From NCBI RefSeq assembly GCF_011602085.1, contig NZ_JAAONY010000003.1, positions 372,001 through 436,000 of the forward strand: a stretch of DNA of 64,000 bases, given 5' to 3'. The DNA is from Pseudoteredinibacter isoporae. GTDB lineage: Bacteria; Pseudomonadota; Gammaproteobacteria; Pseudomonadales; Cellvibrionaceae. The first letter of the stretch is position 1; each line of letters opens with the position of its first letter. The translations under genes and the position numbers were made by a program. This document shows positions 18,284 to 27,828 of this stretch, piece after piece. The notes under the pieces were generated by a model that saw only the letters and a program-made list of their open reading frames with translations, searched no databases and was not told where the DNA came from.

Positions 18284-21200
18284 TTACATACGATCAATCA
18301 GTTCCTGAGCCTCTGATTGCTGGCCCTCGTCACCCTCATTGACCACCTCTTCCAGAATCTCTTTGGCACCTTCTTTATCGCCCATATCCATATACGCGCG
18401 GGCCAGATCCAGTTTGGTTGCCACTTCATCGCTGTCAGCAAGGAAGTCCAGCTCATTGCTCAATTCGTTGGCGGCTTCAGGGGCATCGTCCAATGACTCT
18501 GCAACCTCTGCGCTTTCACCCTCTTCACCCAGTGAAATATCCAGAGCCGCAAGATCATCACCCAGCTCTTCGCTGTTGCCAGCCAAATCGCCCACGGATA
18601 AGTCTGAGCTTGGCAAATCCATATCAGCACCGGCCAAACCTTGAAGATCATTATTCAGCTCTTCGCCAAAATCAGAACTGAAATCTTCTTCAAGCGCGTC
18701 GACTTCAGATGACTGCTCAACGGAAGATTCAACCGATTCTTCCGCAGCATCCAGATTCAATTCAGCATCCACGTCGATACCCAATTCAGAATCCAGTTCT
18801 TTATCCAGCTCCGCCAGATCCAATTCACCACCGGCATCCAGATTCAGTTCGTCTTCCAAACCATCATCCAGACCGGCGCTGAGATCAAAGGAAGCTTGAT
18901 CATCCGTGGCATCCAGAGCAAAGTCGTCCGCCGTGTCATCAAGCGCCAGATCAACACTGTCATCCGCTGCGACTTCCGGGCTTTCAGCCTCTCCACCTGG
19001 CTGATCTTCCTCATCGTGCATAGTGAGCGTACCCACAACGGTTGCACCCAGAGCAGCGGCACCGGCGGCAGCAACAGCCGCCGTTTTATCATCCAGCTCC
19101 AGACCATCCTCAGCGTCTGCAGAAGCTTCTTCAACAGCAGCCTCAGCAGGTTCATCCAAAGAGAAGTCCAGATTCAACTCACCGGACTCTTCTTCGCCTG
19201 AAGCTTGTGAATCTTCCGCAGCGTCTAAACTAAAATCGTCCAAAGCGGCCAGCGCATCCTCTTCGGCCTGCTCCTCAATATTGTTTTCAACAGCATTCAA
19301 GTCTGATTCGAGGTCAGCCTCCAGACTTGCATCCAGCTCACCCAAGGCCGATTCAAACTCAATATCCGACAGACCGTCGTCTTCTTGTTCGGCATCATCC
19401 AGCAAGGACAAATCACTATCTGCCTCTTCGCTCACTGATTCCGCTGTTGCTTCTTCATCGCCACCCAGCGCGAGATCGAATTCGATATCAGACAGTTCAT
19501 TACTGTCTTCTTCCAGCGCAACGTCAGAGCCGGCTTCTTCCAGTTCTGAGTTTTCCGAGGCTAAACCTTCTTCTGCCAGATCACCCAGTGACAGCTCATC
19601 ACCCGCTTCCTCGGCATCCTGATCCAGACTGAAATCCATATCGCCCAAATCGAACTCATCAGCATCCGCGTCCAGCTGCAAATCATCCAGACTTTGCTCG
19701 CTTTCTTCATTGATACCCAAGTCCATGGCATCCAGCGCATCGCTGGCATTTTCAGGGCCACCCATCGCTTCGCGCAGGCTGGCAATCCGGGACAGAACAT
19801 GATCGTCCGCATTAACATCAAGCACTTCCGCTTGCTCGTCAAAGCCGGTGTAGTTTTTCGATTCGCTGTAGACTTCCAGCAGTTTCAAGCGCGCTTCACT
19901 GTCTTCAGCATTGTTTGCCAAGTGTTCCTGAAGCAGTGCTTCGGCCTGATCGAACTTACCGTAAGCAATATAGATATCCGCTTCGGAAAGAACGTCACCA
20001 CCCGCTTCCGGCATGCTTTCTTCTTCATCGCTTTCCGCATCGGCAGGCATCAATGGTGCCGAATCAAATTGCGGCTCCAGGGTATCGTCTTCCTCTTCAT
20101 CGCCTGAACGACGACGCAGGAAGGCCCACACACCCACGAGCACAGCTACCAAGCCACCACCAATCCACAGCAGATTTTCCATGATAATGTCGAGGAAAGT
20201 AGGCTCCGGCTTTGGCGTGCTGACAACCGCAGCCACTTTTTTCTTGGGCTTCGGTTTTGGCTCAGCTTTGGCGACCGGCTCAGCGGCTTCATCAACGGCA
20301 TTCTCAGCAAGCTGTTCCTCGGTGCTTGCTGCAGGATCGTTTGCATCGGCTTCTGAATCACCAACCAGGTTGGACAGTGTCTGGGAATCATCCAGACTGT
20401 CTTTGTAGGCGTCGTTGAGCGGATCAATCACATCCGAACTGCTGGCATCACCGGCTTCGGCATCCACCGCGTTTTCGGTTGCTGCCAACTGCAAAGCACG
20501 CATCTGCTCGCTGCTGACCTCCACCAAACGCTCCATGGTTTCGATTTGAGCTTCCAAATCCGACAAGCGAGACTTCAGTTCAGTATTTTCGCGCTGACTT
20601 TTATCCAGTTGTTCCAGCGCCTGGCTTAATTCCGCCTGGCCACTGCTACCGCCGCGGCTGGAAGAACCACCCAGACTATCATTACCACTGGCCAGAGTTA
20701 CTCGGCCACTGGGCTGGCTACTGCTGGCGCTGCGACGGGAGCTGCTGGCGCCCGCATCAATCGGCGCACCAATATCGCCATTGGCATTACCAGACCAGTC
20801 GGTGTTTTGCTGCGCGACTTCGGCAATGGCGGCGCGAGCACTCAAGCTGGATACTTCAGATTCGGTCGGAATACGCAGAACCTGGCCGCGACGCAGGCGG
20901 TTGATGTTGCCATCAATAAAGGCATCCGGGTTCAAACGCTGGATCGCCAACATGGTCTGCTGAATACTGACACCACGACCCGGGCGAACCTGCTTGGCAA
21001 TGCCCCATAAAGTTTCATTGGCACCGACAGGGCCATAGCTGCTGGTCGATTCCGGCTCGGCCTGCACCTGCTGACGAGGCTCTGGCTGAGGTTCAGGACG
21101 TGCGCTCGGCTGAGGCTCCGCTGGACGACGCTGTACGGTGTTTTGGGGCTTTGGGCGCGCGGGTCTCGCGGCCTGTACCGCTGGTGCGGCATCTTCAGTA

Positions 21201-21598
21201 AAAACCGGCAGATCCATTAATAAGGTGTATTCACGCAGAATACGACCACTGGGCCAGCGGGTTTCCACCAGGAAATTCAGATAAGGTTCTTGAACTTGGC
21301 GATCACTTCGCACTCTAAGCACCGGGCCACCGGGTGCTTTCAAGTCGACAGTGAATTTCAGACCGGTCAGAAAGTAGTTACGCTCAATACCCGCTTTCTT
21401 GAAAGCGTCATTCGAGGCCAAACCTGCCAGAATCTCGGTACTATCGAGATCGCGGGTTTGAAGTAACTTAATCTCCGCATCCAAGGGCTGATTAAGGGTG
21501 GAGTGTAATGTTATCTCCCCGAGGCCTAAGGCACTTAAGCCTGGTGACGACATAGCTGTAACCAAACCGATAGTTACCGCTAAATTACCAAGACGCAT
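18284..21598 (-). CDS. fimV: FimV, polar hub protein with LysM and acidic C-terminus
   Basis: Inner-membrane, peptidoglycan-binding organiser of cell poles needed for type IV pilus assembly and twitching in Pseudomonas. Order of parts in 1104 residues: signal peptide (1-24), FimV N-terminal domain (25-130, LGEITLHSTLNQPLDAEIKL), Pro/Arg-rich linker, LysM at about 187-245, and a coiled coil at about 322-372. A Lys/Pro stretch, a transmembrane helix (about 470-494) and a cytoplasmic region of some 600 residues follow. That region is extremely rich in Asp and Glu with DIEFDLALG/DIEFESALG-type repeats. It ends in the conserved FimV C-terminal TPR-like motif (LDLARAYMDMGD). It lies between asd and truA, as in Pseudomonas. 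Confidence 0.94.
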   Translation of the reverse strand: MRLGNLAVTIGLVTAMSSPGLSALGLGEITLHSTLNQPLDAEIKLLQTRDLDSTEILAGLASNDAFKKAGIERNYFLTGLKFTVDLKAPGGPVLRVRSDRQVQEPYLNFLVETRWPSGRILREYTLLMDLPVFTEDAAPAVQAARPARPKPQNTVQRRPAEPQPSARPEPQPEPRQQVQAEPESTSSYGPVGANETLWGIAKQVRPGRGVSIQQTMLAIQRLNPDAFIDGNINRLRRGQVLRIPTESEVSSLSARAAIAEVAQQNTDWSGNANGDIGAPIDAGASSSRRSASSSQPSGRVTLASGNDSLGGSSSRGGSSGQAELSQALEQLDKSQRENTELKSRLSDLEAQIETMERLVEVSSEQMRALQLAATENAVDAEAGDASSSDVIDPLNDAYKDSLDDSQTLSNLVGDSEADANDPAASTEEQLAENAVDEAAEPVAKAEPKPKPKKKVAAVVSTPKPEPTFLDIIMENLLWIGGGLVAVLVGVWAFLRRRSGDEEEDDTLEPQFDSAPLMPADAESDEEESMPEAGGDVLSEADIYIAYGKFDQAEALLQEHLANNAEDSEARLKLLEVYSESKNYTGFDEQAEVLDVNADDHVLSRIASLREAMGGPENASDALDAMDLGINEESEQSLDDLQLDADADEFDLGDMDFSLDQDAEEAGDELSLGDLAEEGLASENSELEEAGSDVALEEDSNELSDIEFDLALGGDEEATAESVSEEADSDLSLLDDAEQEDDGLSDIEFESALGELDASLEADLESDLNAVENNIEEQAEEDALAALDDFSLDAAEDSQASGEEESGELNLDFSLDEPAEAAVEEASADAEDGLELDDKTAAVAAAGAAALGATVVGTLTMHDEEDQPGGEAESPEVAADDSVDLALDDTADDFALDATDDQASFDLSAGLDDGLEDELNLDAGGELDLAELDKELDSELGIDVDAELNLDAAEESVESSVEQSSEVDALEEDFSSDFGEELNNDLQGLAGADMDLPSSDLSVGDLAGNSEELGDDLAALDISLGEEGESAEVAESLDDAPEAANELSNELDFLADSDEVATKLDLARAYMDMGDKEGAKEILEEVVNEGDEGQQSEAQELIDRM

Positions 21599-22056
21599 AG
21601 GATGATCCTTTAGTTTTATGCTTGGTTCGAGGAGTAAAACCCCTTTCTCACACTGCGCATCCGCGGACGAGCATATTCAGTCGCGAGTGGCATCACGCCA
21701 GATACAGATATACACCGCCCGGCGCCCTTCCGGCCATTTTGGCGGAAAAGTTCCAGAGGCAGTGACTGCACCCAATTCATAAGGCCAGAGCCCCAAACAG
21801 CGCCCTGACAAAGCTCAGCAGAACCCCAGGTACTTAGTCACTCAGTTCCTAATACTTATTTCGGCTATGCGCCAAATGCAATCCCGCGACAGGACAAAGC
21901 ATTAAGAAATGTGAATAAAGCCTAGAATATCTCTTCACAATTGCACGTAAGTATTCAATATAAATAGGCTTTTCGCAACTATTCACCCATTTTTTCGGGC
22001 CAGATTCTGAGCTTTGATTGACCCGAATAGCCTAGATCCAAAGACGCAAGGTCAAA

Positions 22057-22209
22057 ATGAGAGAAGCATCACAGCCCAACTGGGACGCAGGGCTGATTTA
22101 TAAAGATACCTCAGGTGACAGGCGTCAGTGGCTAATTACTCTCTTGAGCCCATTATTTGAGGAAAACGATGAAAAACGGGGCTCTGTGGAAAAGCCCCGC
22201 TGGAATTGA
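22057..22209 (+). CDS. Possible small protein, 50 residues
   Basis: I do not recognise it. An ATG at 22057 is preceded by AAGG at a spacing of 6 bases. It opens a 50-codon frame whose product is soluble and compositionally normal (MREASQPNWDAGLIYKDTSG at the start, a short hydrophobic WLITLLSPLF, and a charged end). Against it: the 3' part runs through the asd terminator and repeat on the other strand, and there is no visible promoter or plus-strand terminator. Confidence 0.3.
   Translation: MREASQPNWDAGLIYKDTSGDRRQWLITLLSPLFEENDEKRGSVEKPRWN
22172..22199 (-). terminator. Rho-independent terminator of asd
   Basis: CGGGGCT pairs with AGCCCCG (7 of 7) around a 9-base loop and is followed on the minus strand by TTTTTCATCG. 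The 5' arm of the stem is present twice upstream because of the tandem repeat at 22190-22223. Confidence 0.85.
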
Positions 22210-22223
22210 AAAGCCCCGCTGGA
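22190..22223. repeat. Tandem 15-base repeat overlapping the asd terminator
   Basis: AAAAGCCCCGCTGGA occurs at 22190-22204 and again at 22209-22223, separated by 4 bases. On the asd transcript this gives two copies of the 5' terminator arm and only one 3' arm, so either copy could pair, with the proximal copy giving the compact hairpin. Confidence 0.85.
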
Positions 22224-22229
22224 TAAGAC

Positions 22230-23342
22230 TTAAGACTGACGCAGGATCGCCAACATACGACGCAGAGGTTCCGCCGCTCCCCACAACAGCTGATCACCCA
22301 CAGTGAACGCCGACAGGTAACGTGGCCCCATATTCATCTTACGCAAACGCCCTACAGGCACCGTCAAGGTACCGGTTACTGCCGTAGGAGTCAGATCGCT
22401 CAATGTTTGATCACGATCGTTCGGCACCACCTTGGACCAAGGACTCGCTTCTGCCAACAGCGATTCAATATCCGACAGTGGCACATCCTGCTTTAGCTTG
22501 ATGGTCAGGGCCTGGGAGTGGCAACGCATTGCACCCACTCGAACGCACAAGCCATCCACGGGAATTGGGCTGGCATCGCGGCCCAGAATTTTGTTGGTTT
22601 CGGCCTGCCCTTTCCATTCTTCACGACTCTGGAAGTTATCCAGTTGGCGATCAATGTAAGGCAACAGACTGCCTGCCAAAGGCACACCAAACTCGTCCAC
22701 CGGCAAACCATTGCGCATATGCTCCGCAACTTTGCGATCAATATCCAGAATGGCGCTGGCGGGATCCGCCAACTCTGGAGCAACGGCATCTCGGATACTG
22801 CCCATCTGGGTAATCAGCTCACGCATATTGCGCGCGCCCGCACCGGAAGCGGCCTGGTATGTCATAGCGCTCACCCATTCAACCAAACCGGCATTGAACA
22901 GGCCACCCAGTCCCATCAACATCAAGCTGACGGTGCAGTTACCACCAATAAAGTTTTTGCCGCCATTCGCCAAACCGTCGCGAATAACCTGATCGTTAAC
23001 CGGATCCAAAACGATAATTGCATCATCGGCCATACGCAGACTGGACGCAGCATCAATCCAATAACCCTGCCAACCGGCCTCGCGCAGCTTGGGATAGACC
23101 GCCGAGGTGTAGTCACCACCCTGACAAGTCAAAACCACGTCGAGATGTTTAAGGCTGTCGATGTCGTAGGCATCCTGCAATGTGTCGATATCTCGACCAA
23201 TATTGGGGCCCTGACCGCCCACGTTCGAGGTGGTGTAAAACACCGGCTCGATATCATTGCCATCAAAATCATTTTCAGCTCGCATGCGCTCCATCAAAAC
23301 GGAACCGACCATACCTCGCCAACCTACAAAACCTACACGCAT
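22230..23342 (-). CDS. asd: Aspartate-semialdehyde dehydrogenase
   Basis: Reduces aspartyl phosphate to aspartate semialdehyde for lysine, threonine, methionine and diaminopimelate synthesis. An NADP-binding [16 protein letters not shown] start is followed by the active-site cysteine C136 ([10 protein letters not shown]) and the [11 protein letters not shown] block. Length 370 residues is close to E. coli Asd (367). It sits downstream of leuB after a 159-base gap, as in Pseudomonas, and has its own terminator. Confidence 0.97.
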   Translation of the reverse strand: MRVGFVGWRGMVGSVLMERMRAENDFDGNDIEPVFYTTSNVGGQGPNIGRDIDTLQDAYDIDSLKHLDVVLTCQGGDYTSAVYPKLREAGWQGYWIDAASSLRMADDAIIVLDPVNDQVIRDGLANGGKNFIGGNCTVSLMLMGLGGLFNAGLVEWVSAMTYQAASGAGARNMRELITQMGSIRDAVAPELADPASAILDIDRKVAEHMRNGLPVDEFGVPLAGSLLPYIDRQLDNFQSREEWKGQAETNKILGRDASPIPVDGLCVRVGAMRCHSQALTIKLKQDVPLSDIESLLAEASPWSKVVPNDRDQTLSDLTPTAVTGTLTVPVGRLRKMNMGPRYLSAFTVGDQLLWGAAEPLRRMLAILRQS

Positions 23343-23501
23343 TGTTTTCTCTCTTACGTTTAAACGTGGTGCTATGTGGTGCTTAAGCGGTGTTACCTAA
23401 GCTCTATCATTATTCGCCGCCCTTAACGGGCGATCTTGAATCGCTTGGCATATTGCTACGGTGCCAGCGGATTAATTCTTTAGGCCAAAAAAATTTTAAC
23501 G

Positions 23502-24575
23502 TTATAGCGCAGCAACAACGGCATCACCCATTTCACTGGTGCTGACTTTTTTCATGCCGTCGGTATAAATATCCGGGGTGCGCAAACCCTGATCCAGAAC
23601 CTTTGAAACCGCAGTTTCAATTTGCTCGGCCGCTGCCGGCATATCCAGTGAGTAGCGCAGCATCATGGCCACAGACAAAATGGTAGCCAGCGGATTGGCA
23701 ATGCCTTGCCCCGCAATATCCGGCGCGGAACCGTGACAAGGTTCATACATGCCACAACCGTTTTTATCCAGCGACGCAGACGGCAACATACCAATGGAAC
23801 CTGTCAGCATGGCAGCGGCGTCCGAAAGAATGTCACCGAACATATTACCGGTCACCAAAACATCAAACTGCTTCGGCGCACGAACCAATTGCATTGCTGC
23901 GTTATCAACGTACATATGGCTCAATTCTACGTCCGGGTATTCAGCAGACAGGCGGTCCATCACTTCGCGCCACAACACAGTGGCTTCCAGCACATTAGCT
24001 TTATCAACTGAGCACACTTTTTTGTTGCGCTTGCGAGCCATCTCGAACGCATTACGTCCAATGCGCTCGATTTCGTGCTCAGCGTATACATAAGTGTTGT
24101 AACCCTGACGTTCGCCGTTTTCCAGGGTGCGAATACCACGCGGCTGGCCAAAATAAATGCCGCCCGTTAATTCACGCACAATCAGAATATCCAAACCGGA
24201 AACCACTTCCGGTTTCAAAGTAGACGCATCGGCCAGCTGCGGATACAAAATCGCCGGACGCAGATTGGCAAACAATTCCAATTCGGAACGAATCTTTAAC
24301 AAACCTTTTTCCGGGCGAATCGCGGAATCCAACTCATCCCATTTGGGGCCACCCACTGCACCCAACAAAATCGCATCAGATTCGCGTGCTAACGCCAAAG
24401 TCTCATCACTCAAGGGCACGCCATATTCATCAATGGAGGCACCTCCAAGCTTTCCATGACTGTATTCGATACCGAGATTTTCCTGGTGGTTTACGGCATC
24501 CAACACTTTTTTAGCCTCGGCCACAATCTCGGGGCCAATACCGTCACCGGGTAAAATCAATACTGTTTTCGACAT
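23502..24575 (-). CDS. leuB: 3-isopropylmalate dehydrogenase
   Basis: Oxidative decarboxylation of 3-isopropylmalate in leucine synthesis, NAD-dependent. The ATG at 24575 ([17 protein letters not shown]) has an upstream TTGGAA and is preferred over an in-frame TTG four codons earlier. Family blocks: [11 protein letters not shown], the arginine-rich substrate site ([21 protein letters not shown]), [11 protein letters not shown] and [25 protein letters not shown]. Length 357. It is third in the leuCDB operon, 47 bases after leuD. Confidence 0.97.
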   Translation of the reverse strand: MSKTVLILPGDGIGPEIVAEAKKVLDAVNHQENLGIEYSHGKLGGASIDEYGVPLSDETLALARESDAILLGAVGGPKWDELDSAIRPEKGLLKIRSELELFANLRPAILYPQLADASTLKPEVVSGLDILIVRELTGGIYFGQPRGIRTLENGERQGYNTYVYAEHEIERIGRNAFEMARKRNKKVCSVDKANVLEATVLWREVMDRLSAEYPDVELSHMYVDNAAMQLVRAPKQFDVLVTGNMFGDILSDAAAMLTGSIGMLPSASLDKNGCGMYEPCHGSAPDIAGQGIANPLATILSVAMMLRYSLDMPAAAEQIETAVSKVLDQGLRTPDIYTDGMKKVSTSEMGDAVVAAL

Positions 24576-24622
24576 GTTCAATTCCAATTCGAATTCTGAT
24601 GAGACACGCTCAATAATTTTGT

Positions 24623-25267
24623 TTACAGATCCTGGAACAACCAGGGTGAAGCAGAACGACGCTGCTCCTCAAAGGACTTAATGTCATCCTTATGTTGCAA
24701 GGTTAACCCGATATCATCCAAACCATTCAGCAAGCAGTGACGACGAAATGCATCGACCTCGAAACTGTGGGTGCTGCCATCGGGTGTTTCAATATGTTGC
24801 TTCTCCAAATCGACAGTCAGGGAAAAGCCCTCATTGTCATACATTTGCTGGAACAAGCTATCAACAACCTCTTCCGGCAACACTACAGGCAGCAAACCAT
24901 TTTTGAAGCAGTTATTGAAAAAGATATCGGCAAAACTCGGTGCAATAACACAGCGAATACCAAAATCATCCAGAGCCCAAGGCGCGTGTTCACGACTGGA
25001 ACCGCAACCAAAGTTCTTGCGTGCCAATAGTACTTCGGCGCCCTGATAACGGGCTTGATTCAAAGCAAAGTCTGGATTCACCGGACGCTTGCTGTTGTCC
25101 TGCCCAGGATAACCTTCATCCTGATAACGCAATTCATCAAACAGATTCGGGCCAAAGCCGCTGCGTTTGATGGATTTTAAAAACTGCTTGGGGATAATTA
25201 AATCGGTATCCACATTGGCGCGGTCCATCGGCGCCACCAAGCCTTGCAAACGAGTAAATGCTTTCAT
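24623..25267 (-). CDS. leuD: 3-isopropylmalate dehydratase small subunit
   Basis: Swivelling subunit of isopropylmalate isomerase, works with LeuC. Typical blocks: [18 protein letters not shown] near the start, the [13 protein letters not shown] loop, and [21 protein letters not shown]. Length 214 residues. It lies 20 bases after leuC. Confidence 0.97.
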   Translation of the reverse strand: MKAFTRLQGLVAPMDRANVDTDLIIPKQFLKSIKRSGFGPNLFDELRYQDEGYPGQDNSKRPVNPDFALNQARYQGAEVLLARKNFGCGSSREHAPWALDDFGIRCVIAPSFADIFFNNCFKNGLLPVVLPEEVVDSLFQQMYDNEGFSLTVDLEKQHIETPDGSTHSFEVDAFRRHCLLNGLDDIGLTLQHKDDIKSFEEQRRSASPWLFQDL

Positions 25268-25287
25268 GTGATTCTCCTTTGCCCGGC

Positions 25288-26715
25288 CTATTGATTCATC
25301 ATTTCGCGAACGTCAACAAAGTGACCTGCGATTGCTGCAGCTGCGGCCATTTCGGGGCCAACCAAATGAGTGCGGCCACCGTAGCCTTGACGACCTTCAA
25401 AATTACGGTTGGAGGTTGAAGCACAATGCTCACCCGCACCGAGTTTGTCTGCGTTCATGGCCAAACACATGGAACACCCTGGCTCACGCCATTCCAGACC
25501 GGCTTCAATAAAAATTTTATCCAGCCCTTCTTTTTCCGCCTGGGCTTTGACCAAACCAGACCCCGGAACCACAATGGCTTCTTTCACATTGTCTGCTTTC
25601 TTGCGACCCTTCACGACTTCGGCCGCCGCGCGCATATCTTCAATACGCGAGTTGGTACAGGAACCGATAAAAACACGATCAAGGTGGATATCAGCAATGG
25701 CCTGTCCAGCTTGCAAGCCCATATATTCCAGAGCGCGCTCGATACCTTCTTTCTTCACCGGATCATTTTCGGCAAGCGGGTCTGGCACATTGGCAGAAAC
25801 CGGCAAGACCATCTCCGGTGACGTGCCCCAGCTAACCTGAGGCTCAATGCGTGCACCATCAATCTCAACGATCGCATCAAATTCCGCATCGGCATCAGAG
25901 TGCAACTCGCGCCACTGAGCTTCCGCCAAATCCCACTGTTCACCGGATGGTGCGTAGGTGCGGCCTTTTACGTAATCCAGCGTGGTTTGATCCACAGCAA
26001 CCATACCCACACGGGCACCTGCTTCGATGGCCATATTACAGACGGTCATACGGCCCTCCATGGACATGTCGCGGAAAACCTGGCCACCAAATTCGATGGC
26101 ATAACCGGTACCACCTGCGGTACCAATTTTTCCGATAATGGCCAGCACTACATCTTTGGGGCTAACTCCCGGACCCAGTTCGCCATCAACACGAACCAGC
26201 ATATTTTTCATTTTTTTGGCAACCAGACATTGGGTTGCAAAAACATGTTCAACTTCCGACGTGCCTATGCCGTGTGCCAACGCACCCAGTGCACCGTTAG
26301 TGGATGTATGGGAGTCACCGCAAACAATGGTCATACCGGGGAGGCAAGCGCCGCTTTCCGGGCCAATAACATGAACAATACCCTGGCGCTGATCGTTGAT
26401 TTGAAATTCGCGTACGCCAAAATCGGCACAGTTATCATCCAGCGTCTGAACCTGAATTCTCGCCACATCATCTTTGATGCCATCAACACCGGCTTCACGC
26501 TCGGCCGATGTGGTTGGTACATTGTGATCGGGTGTCGCGATGACCGAGTTCACCCGCCACAGATCACGCCCGGCCAAACGCAGGCCTTCAAAAGCTTGCG
26601 GTGAAGTCACTTCATGAATCACATGGCGATCGATATAGATCAGGGCCGAGCCATCATCGCGTTCTTTCACGAAATGGCTATCCCAGAGCTTGTCATACAA
26701 GGTCTTGGCGGACAT
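25288..26715 (-). CDS. leuC: 3-isopropylmalate dehydratase large subunit
   Basis: Aconitase-like [4Fe-4S] subunit that isomerises 2- to 3-isopropylmalate. The start at 26715 ([14 protein letters not shown]) has AGAGAG upstream; the frame extends 20 more codons without family similarity. Iron-sulfur ligands are C353 (FIGSCTNSR), C414 and C417 (EPGCSMC). Length 475, usual. It is first in leuCDB and divergent from the LysR regulator gene, whose shared promoter region holds a palindrome. Confidence 0.97.
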   Translation of the reverse strand: MSAKTLYDKLWDSHFVKERDDGSALIYIDRHVIHEVTSPQAFEGLRLAGRDLWRVNSVIATPDHNVPTTSAEREAGVDGIKDDVARIQVQTLDDNCADFGVREFQINDQRQGIVHVIGPESGACLPGMTIVCGDSHTSTNGALGALAHGIGTSEVEHVFATQCLVAKKMKNMLVRVDGELGPGVSPKDVVLAIIGKIGTAGGTGYAIEFGGQVFRDMSMEGRMTVCNMAIEAGARVGMVAVDQTTLDYVKGRTYAPSGEQWDLAEAQWRELHSDADAEFDAIVEIDGARIEPQVSWGTSPEMVLPVSANVPDPLAENDPVKKEGIERALEYMGLQAGQAIADIHLDRVFIGSCTNSRIEDMRAAAEVVKGRKKADNVKEAIVVPGSGLVKAQAEKEGLDKIFIEAGLEWREPGCSMCLAMNADKLGAGEHCASTSNRNFEGRQGYGGRTHLVGPEMAAAAAIAGHFVDVREMMNQ

Positions 26716-26832
26716 GGTTGTTTTCTCTCTTATTGGCGGCGATCGCTTATTCAATGAACGCTGCGACGGCTGCACTTATCAGGCTATAGGGTCAAACTAA
26801 AACTATTGCCCCACGGGTATCGGGGCCGGTCA

Positions 26833-26861
26833 TTGCATTCTATGAGGGCACATCGTATAAA
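26833..26861 (+). promoter_or_regulatory. Sigma-70 promoter of the LysR gene
   Basis: TTGCAT, 17 bases, TATAAA on the plus strand. The expected transcript start near 26868 gives a leader of about 88 bases before the ATG at 26956. It lies inside the leuC leader region of the opposite strand. Confidence 0.6.
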
Positions 26862-26866
26862 TCCAA

Positions 26867-26894
26867 TTTATATTTTTCATAGAATCCATTCCAA
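26867..26894 (-). promoter_or_regulatory. Sigma-70 promoter of leuCDB
   Basis: On the minus strand TTGGAA, 16 bases, TATAAA. The -35 hexamer is the left half of the palindrome at 26888-26902, so a regulator bound there would touch the polymerase site. A second weaker pair (TTGGAT, 18 bases, TAGAAT) lies just downstream. Confidence 0.5.
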
Positions 26895-26902
26895 ATTGGA
26901 AT
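26888..26902. promoter_or_regulatory. Perfect palindrome, probable LysR-type operator
   Basis: ATTCCAA-A-TTGGAAT, two 7-base half-sites around one base, containing a T-N11-A frame typical of LysR boxes. It lies between the divergent leuC and lysR genes and overlaps the predicted leuC -35. That the neighbouring LysR protein binds it is inference. Confidence 0.55.
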
Positions 26903-26955
26903 CCAAAGTGGATGTATCGTAAGATAAACCCAATTTGAGCACCTGAGAGAAAGTT

Positions 26956-27828
26956 ATGGACACCCAGTCCTTAAATGCCTTCTGTGCGGTCGCTGAGCTA
27001 CGCTCGTTCTCCGCTGCGGCGCAAAAGCTCCACCTGACCCAACCGGCGATCAGCAAACGTATTTCCAGCCTGGAAGAGCAACTGGACTGCAAGCTGTTCG
27101 ATCGTATTGGCCGCACCGTGGATCTGACCGAGGCCGGGCGTACCCTGCTGCCCAGAGCCAATAAGATTCTGATGGAGGTAGAGGAAACCCGCCGCCTGAT
27201 CAGCGACAAGAGCGGGGAAATCAGCGGCACTCTGAATATGGCCACCAGTCACCATATCGGTCTGCATCGTTTACCACCGGTGCTGCGACTTTTTTCCCAG
27301 CAGTACCCCAAGGTCAAACTGGCGATCGATTTTATCGACTCGGAAAAAGCCACCGATAAAATCCTTCATGGCCAGCTGGAATTGGCGGTGGTCACCCTGG
27401 CGCCTCAAAAGCATGAAAAGATGATTGCCAAACACATTTGGCATGACCCGTTGATCTGCGTCGTCGCCAAGGAACACCCACTCAACAACGGCGCACCGGT
27501 CGAGTTAAAAACCCTGAGTGAACACCCGGCTATTCTCCCGGATTTGAGCACCTTCACCGGGCAAATTCTGAAGCGCCAATTTGATCAGTTTCACCTGCCT
27601 TTGGATGTGAGCATGGCCACCAACTATCTGGAAACCATCAAGATGATGGTTTCCATTGGCTTGGGCTGGAGTGTCTTACCGGAAAGTTTGATCGACGGAC
27701 CACTAACGGCCATTGATGTTCCCCAGCTCGAGGTCAGCCGGGAACTGGGCTGTATTTACCATCAGGGGCGCAGCCTCTCAAAGGCGGCCCAGGCTTTTAT
27801 TCAGGCGTTGCAGGCGTCGGCAGACTGA
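26956..27828 (+). CDS. LysR family transcriptional regulator, probable leucine-operon regulator
   Basis: DNA-binding regulator of 290 residues. The N-terminal winged helix-turn-helix covers about residues 3-62 (LNAFCAVAELRSFSAAAQKL, LTQPAISKRISSLE). The C-terminal effector domain of periplasmic-binding fold begins near residue 90. The gene is divergent from leuCDB, and the matching LysR gene next to leuC in Pseudomonas supports a role in leucine synthesis control; the effector is unknown. Its last 32 bases overlap the end of the convergent gene on the minus strand. Confidence 0.93.
   Translation: MDTQSLNAFCAVAELRSFSAAAQKLHLTQPAISKRISSLEEQLDCKLFDRIGRTVDLTEAGRTLLPRANKILMEVEETRRLISDKSGEISGTLNMATSHHIGLHRLPPVLRLFSQQYPKVKLAIDFIDSEKATDKILHGQLELAVVTLAPQKHEKMIAKHIWHDPLICVVAKEHPLNNGAPVELKTLSEHPAILPDLSTFTGQILKRQFDQFHLPLDVSMATNYLETIKMMVSIGLGWSVLPESLIDGPLTAIDVPQLEVSRELGCIYHQGRSLSKAAQAFIQALQASAD

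Larger units (their letters stand above)
21599..22229. other. 631-base region between asd and fimV
   Basis: It holds the asd terminator (22172-22199), a tandem 15-base repeat, and a possible 50-residue plus-strand gene (22057-22209). The remainder (21599-22056) is AT-rich in part (21900-21990) and should contain the fimV promoter, but I cannot point to a clear -35/-10 pair. The fimV start is preceded by AAAGGATCATCCT. Confidence 0.6.

Noticed and set aside
18339-20408. Long Ser-rich frames opposite fimV
   Set aside because: They are the complement of the Asp/Glu-rich coding region (GAx codons read as TCx); no start signals or domains.
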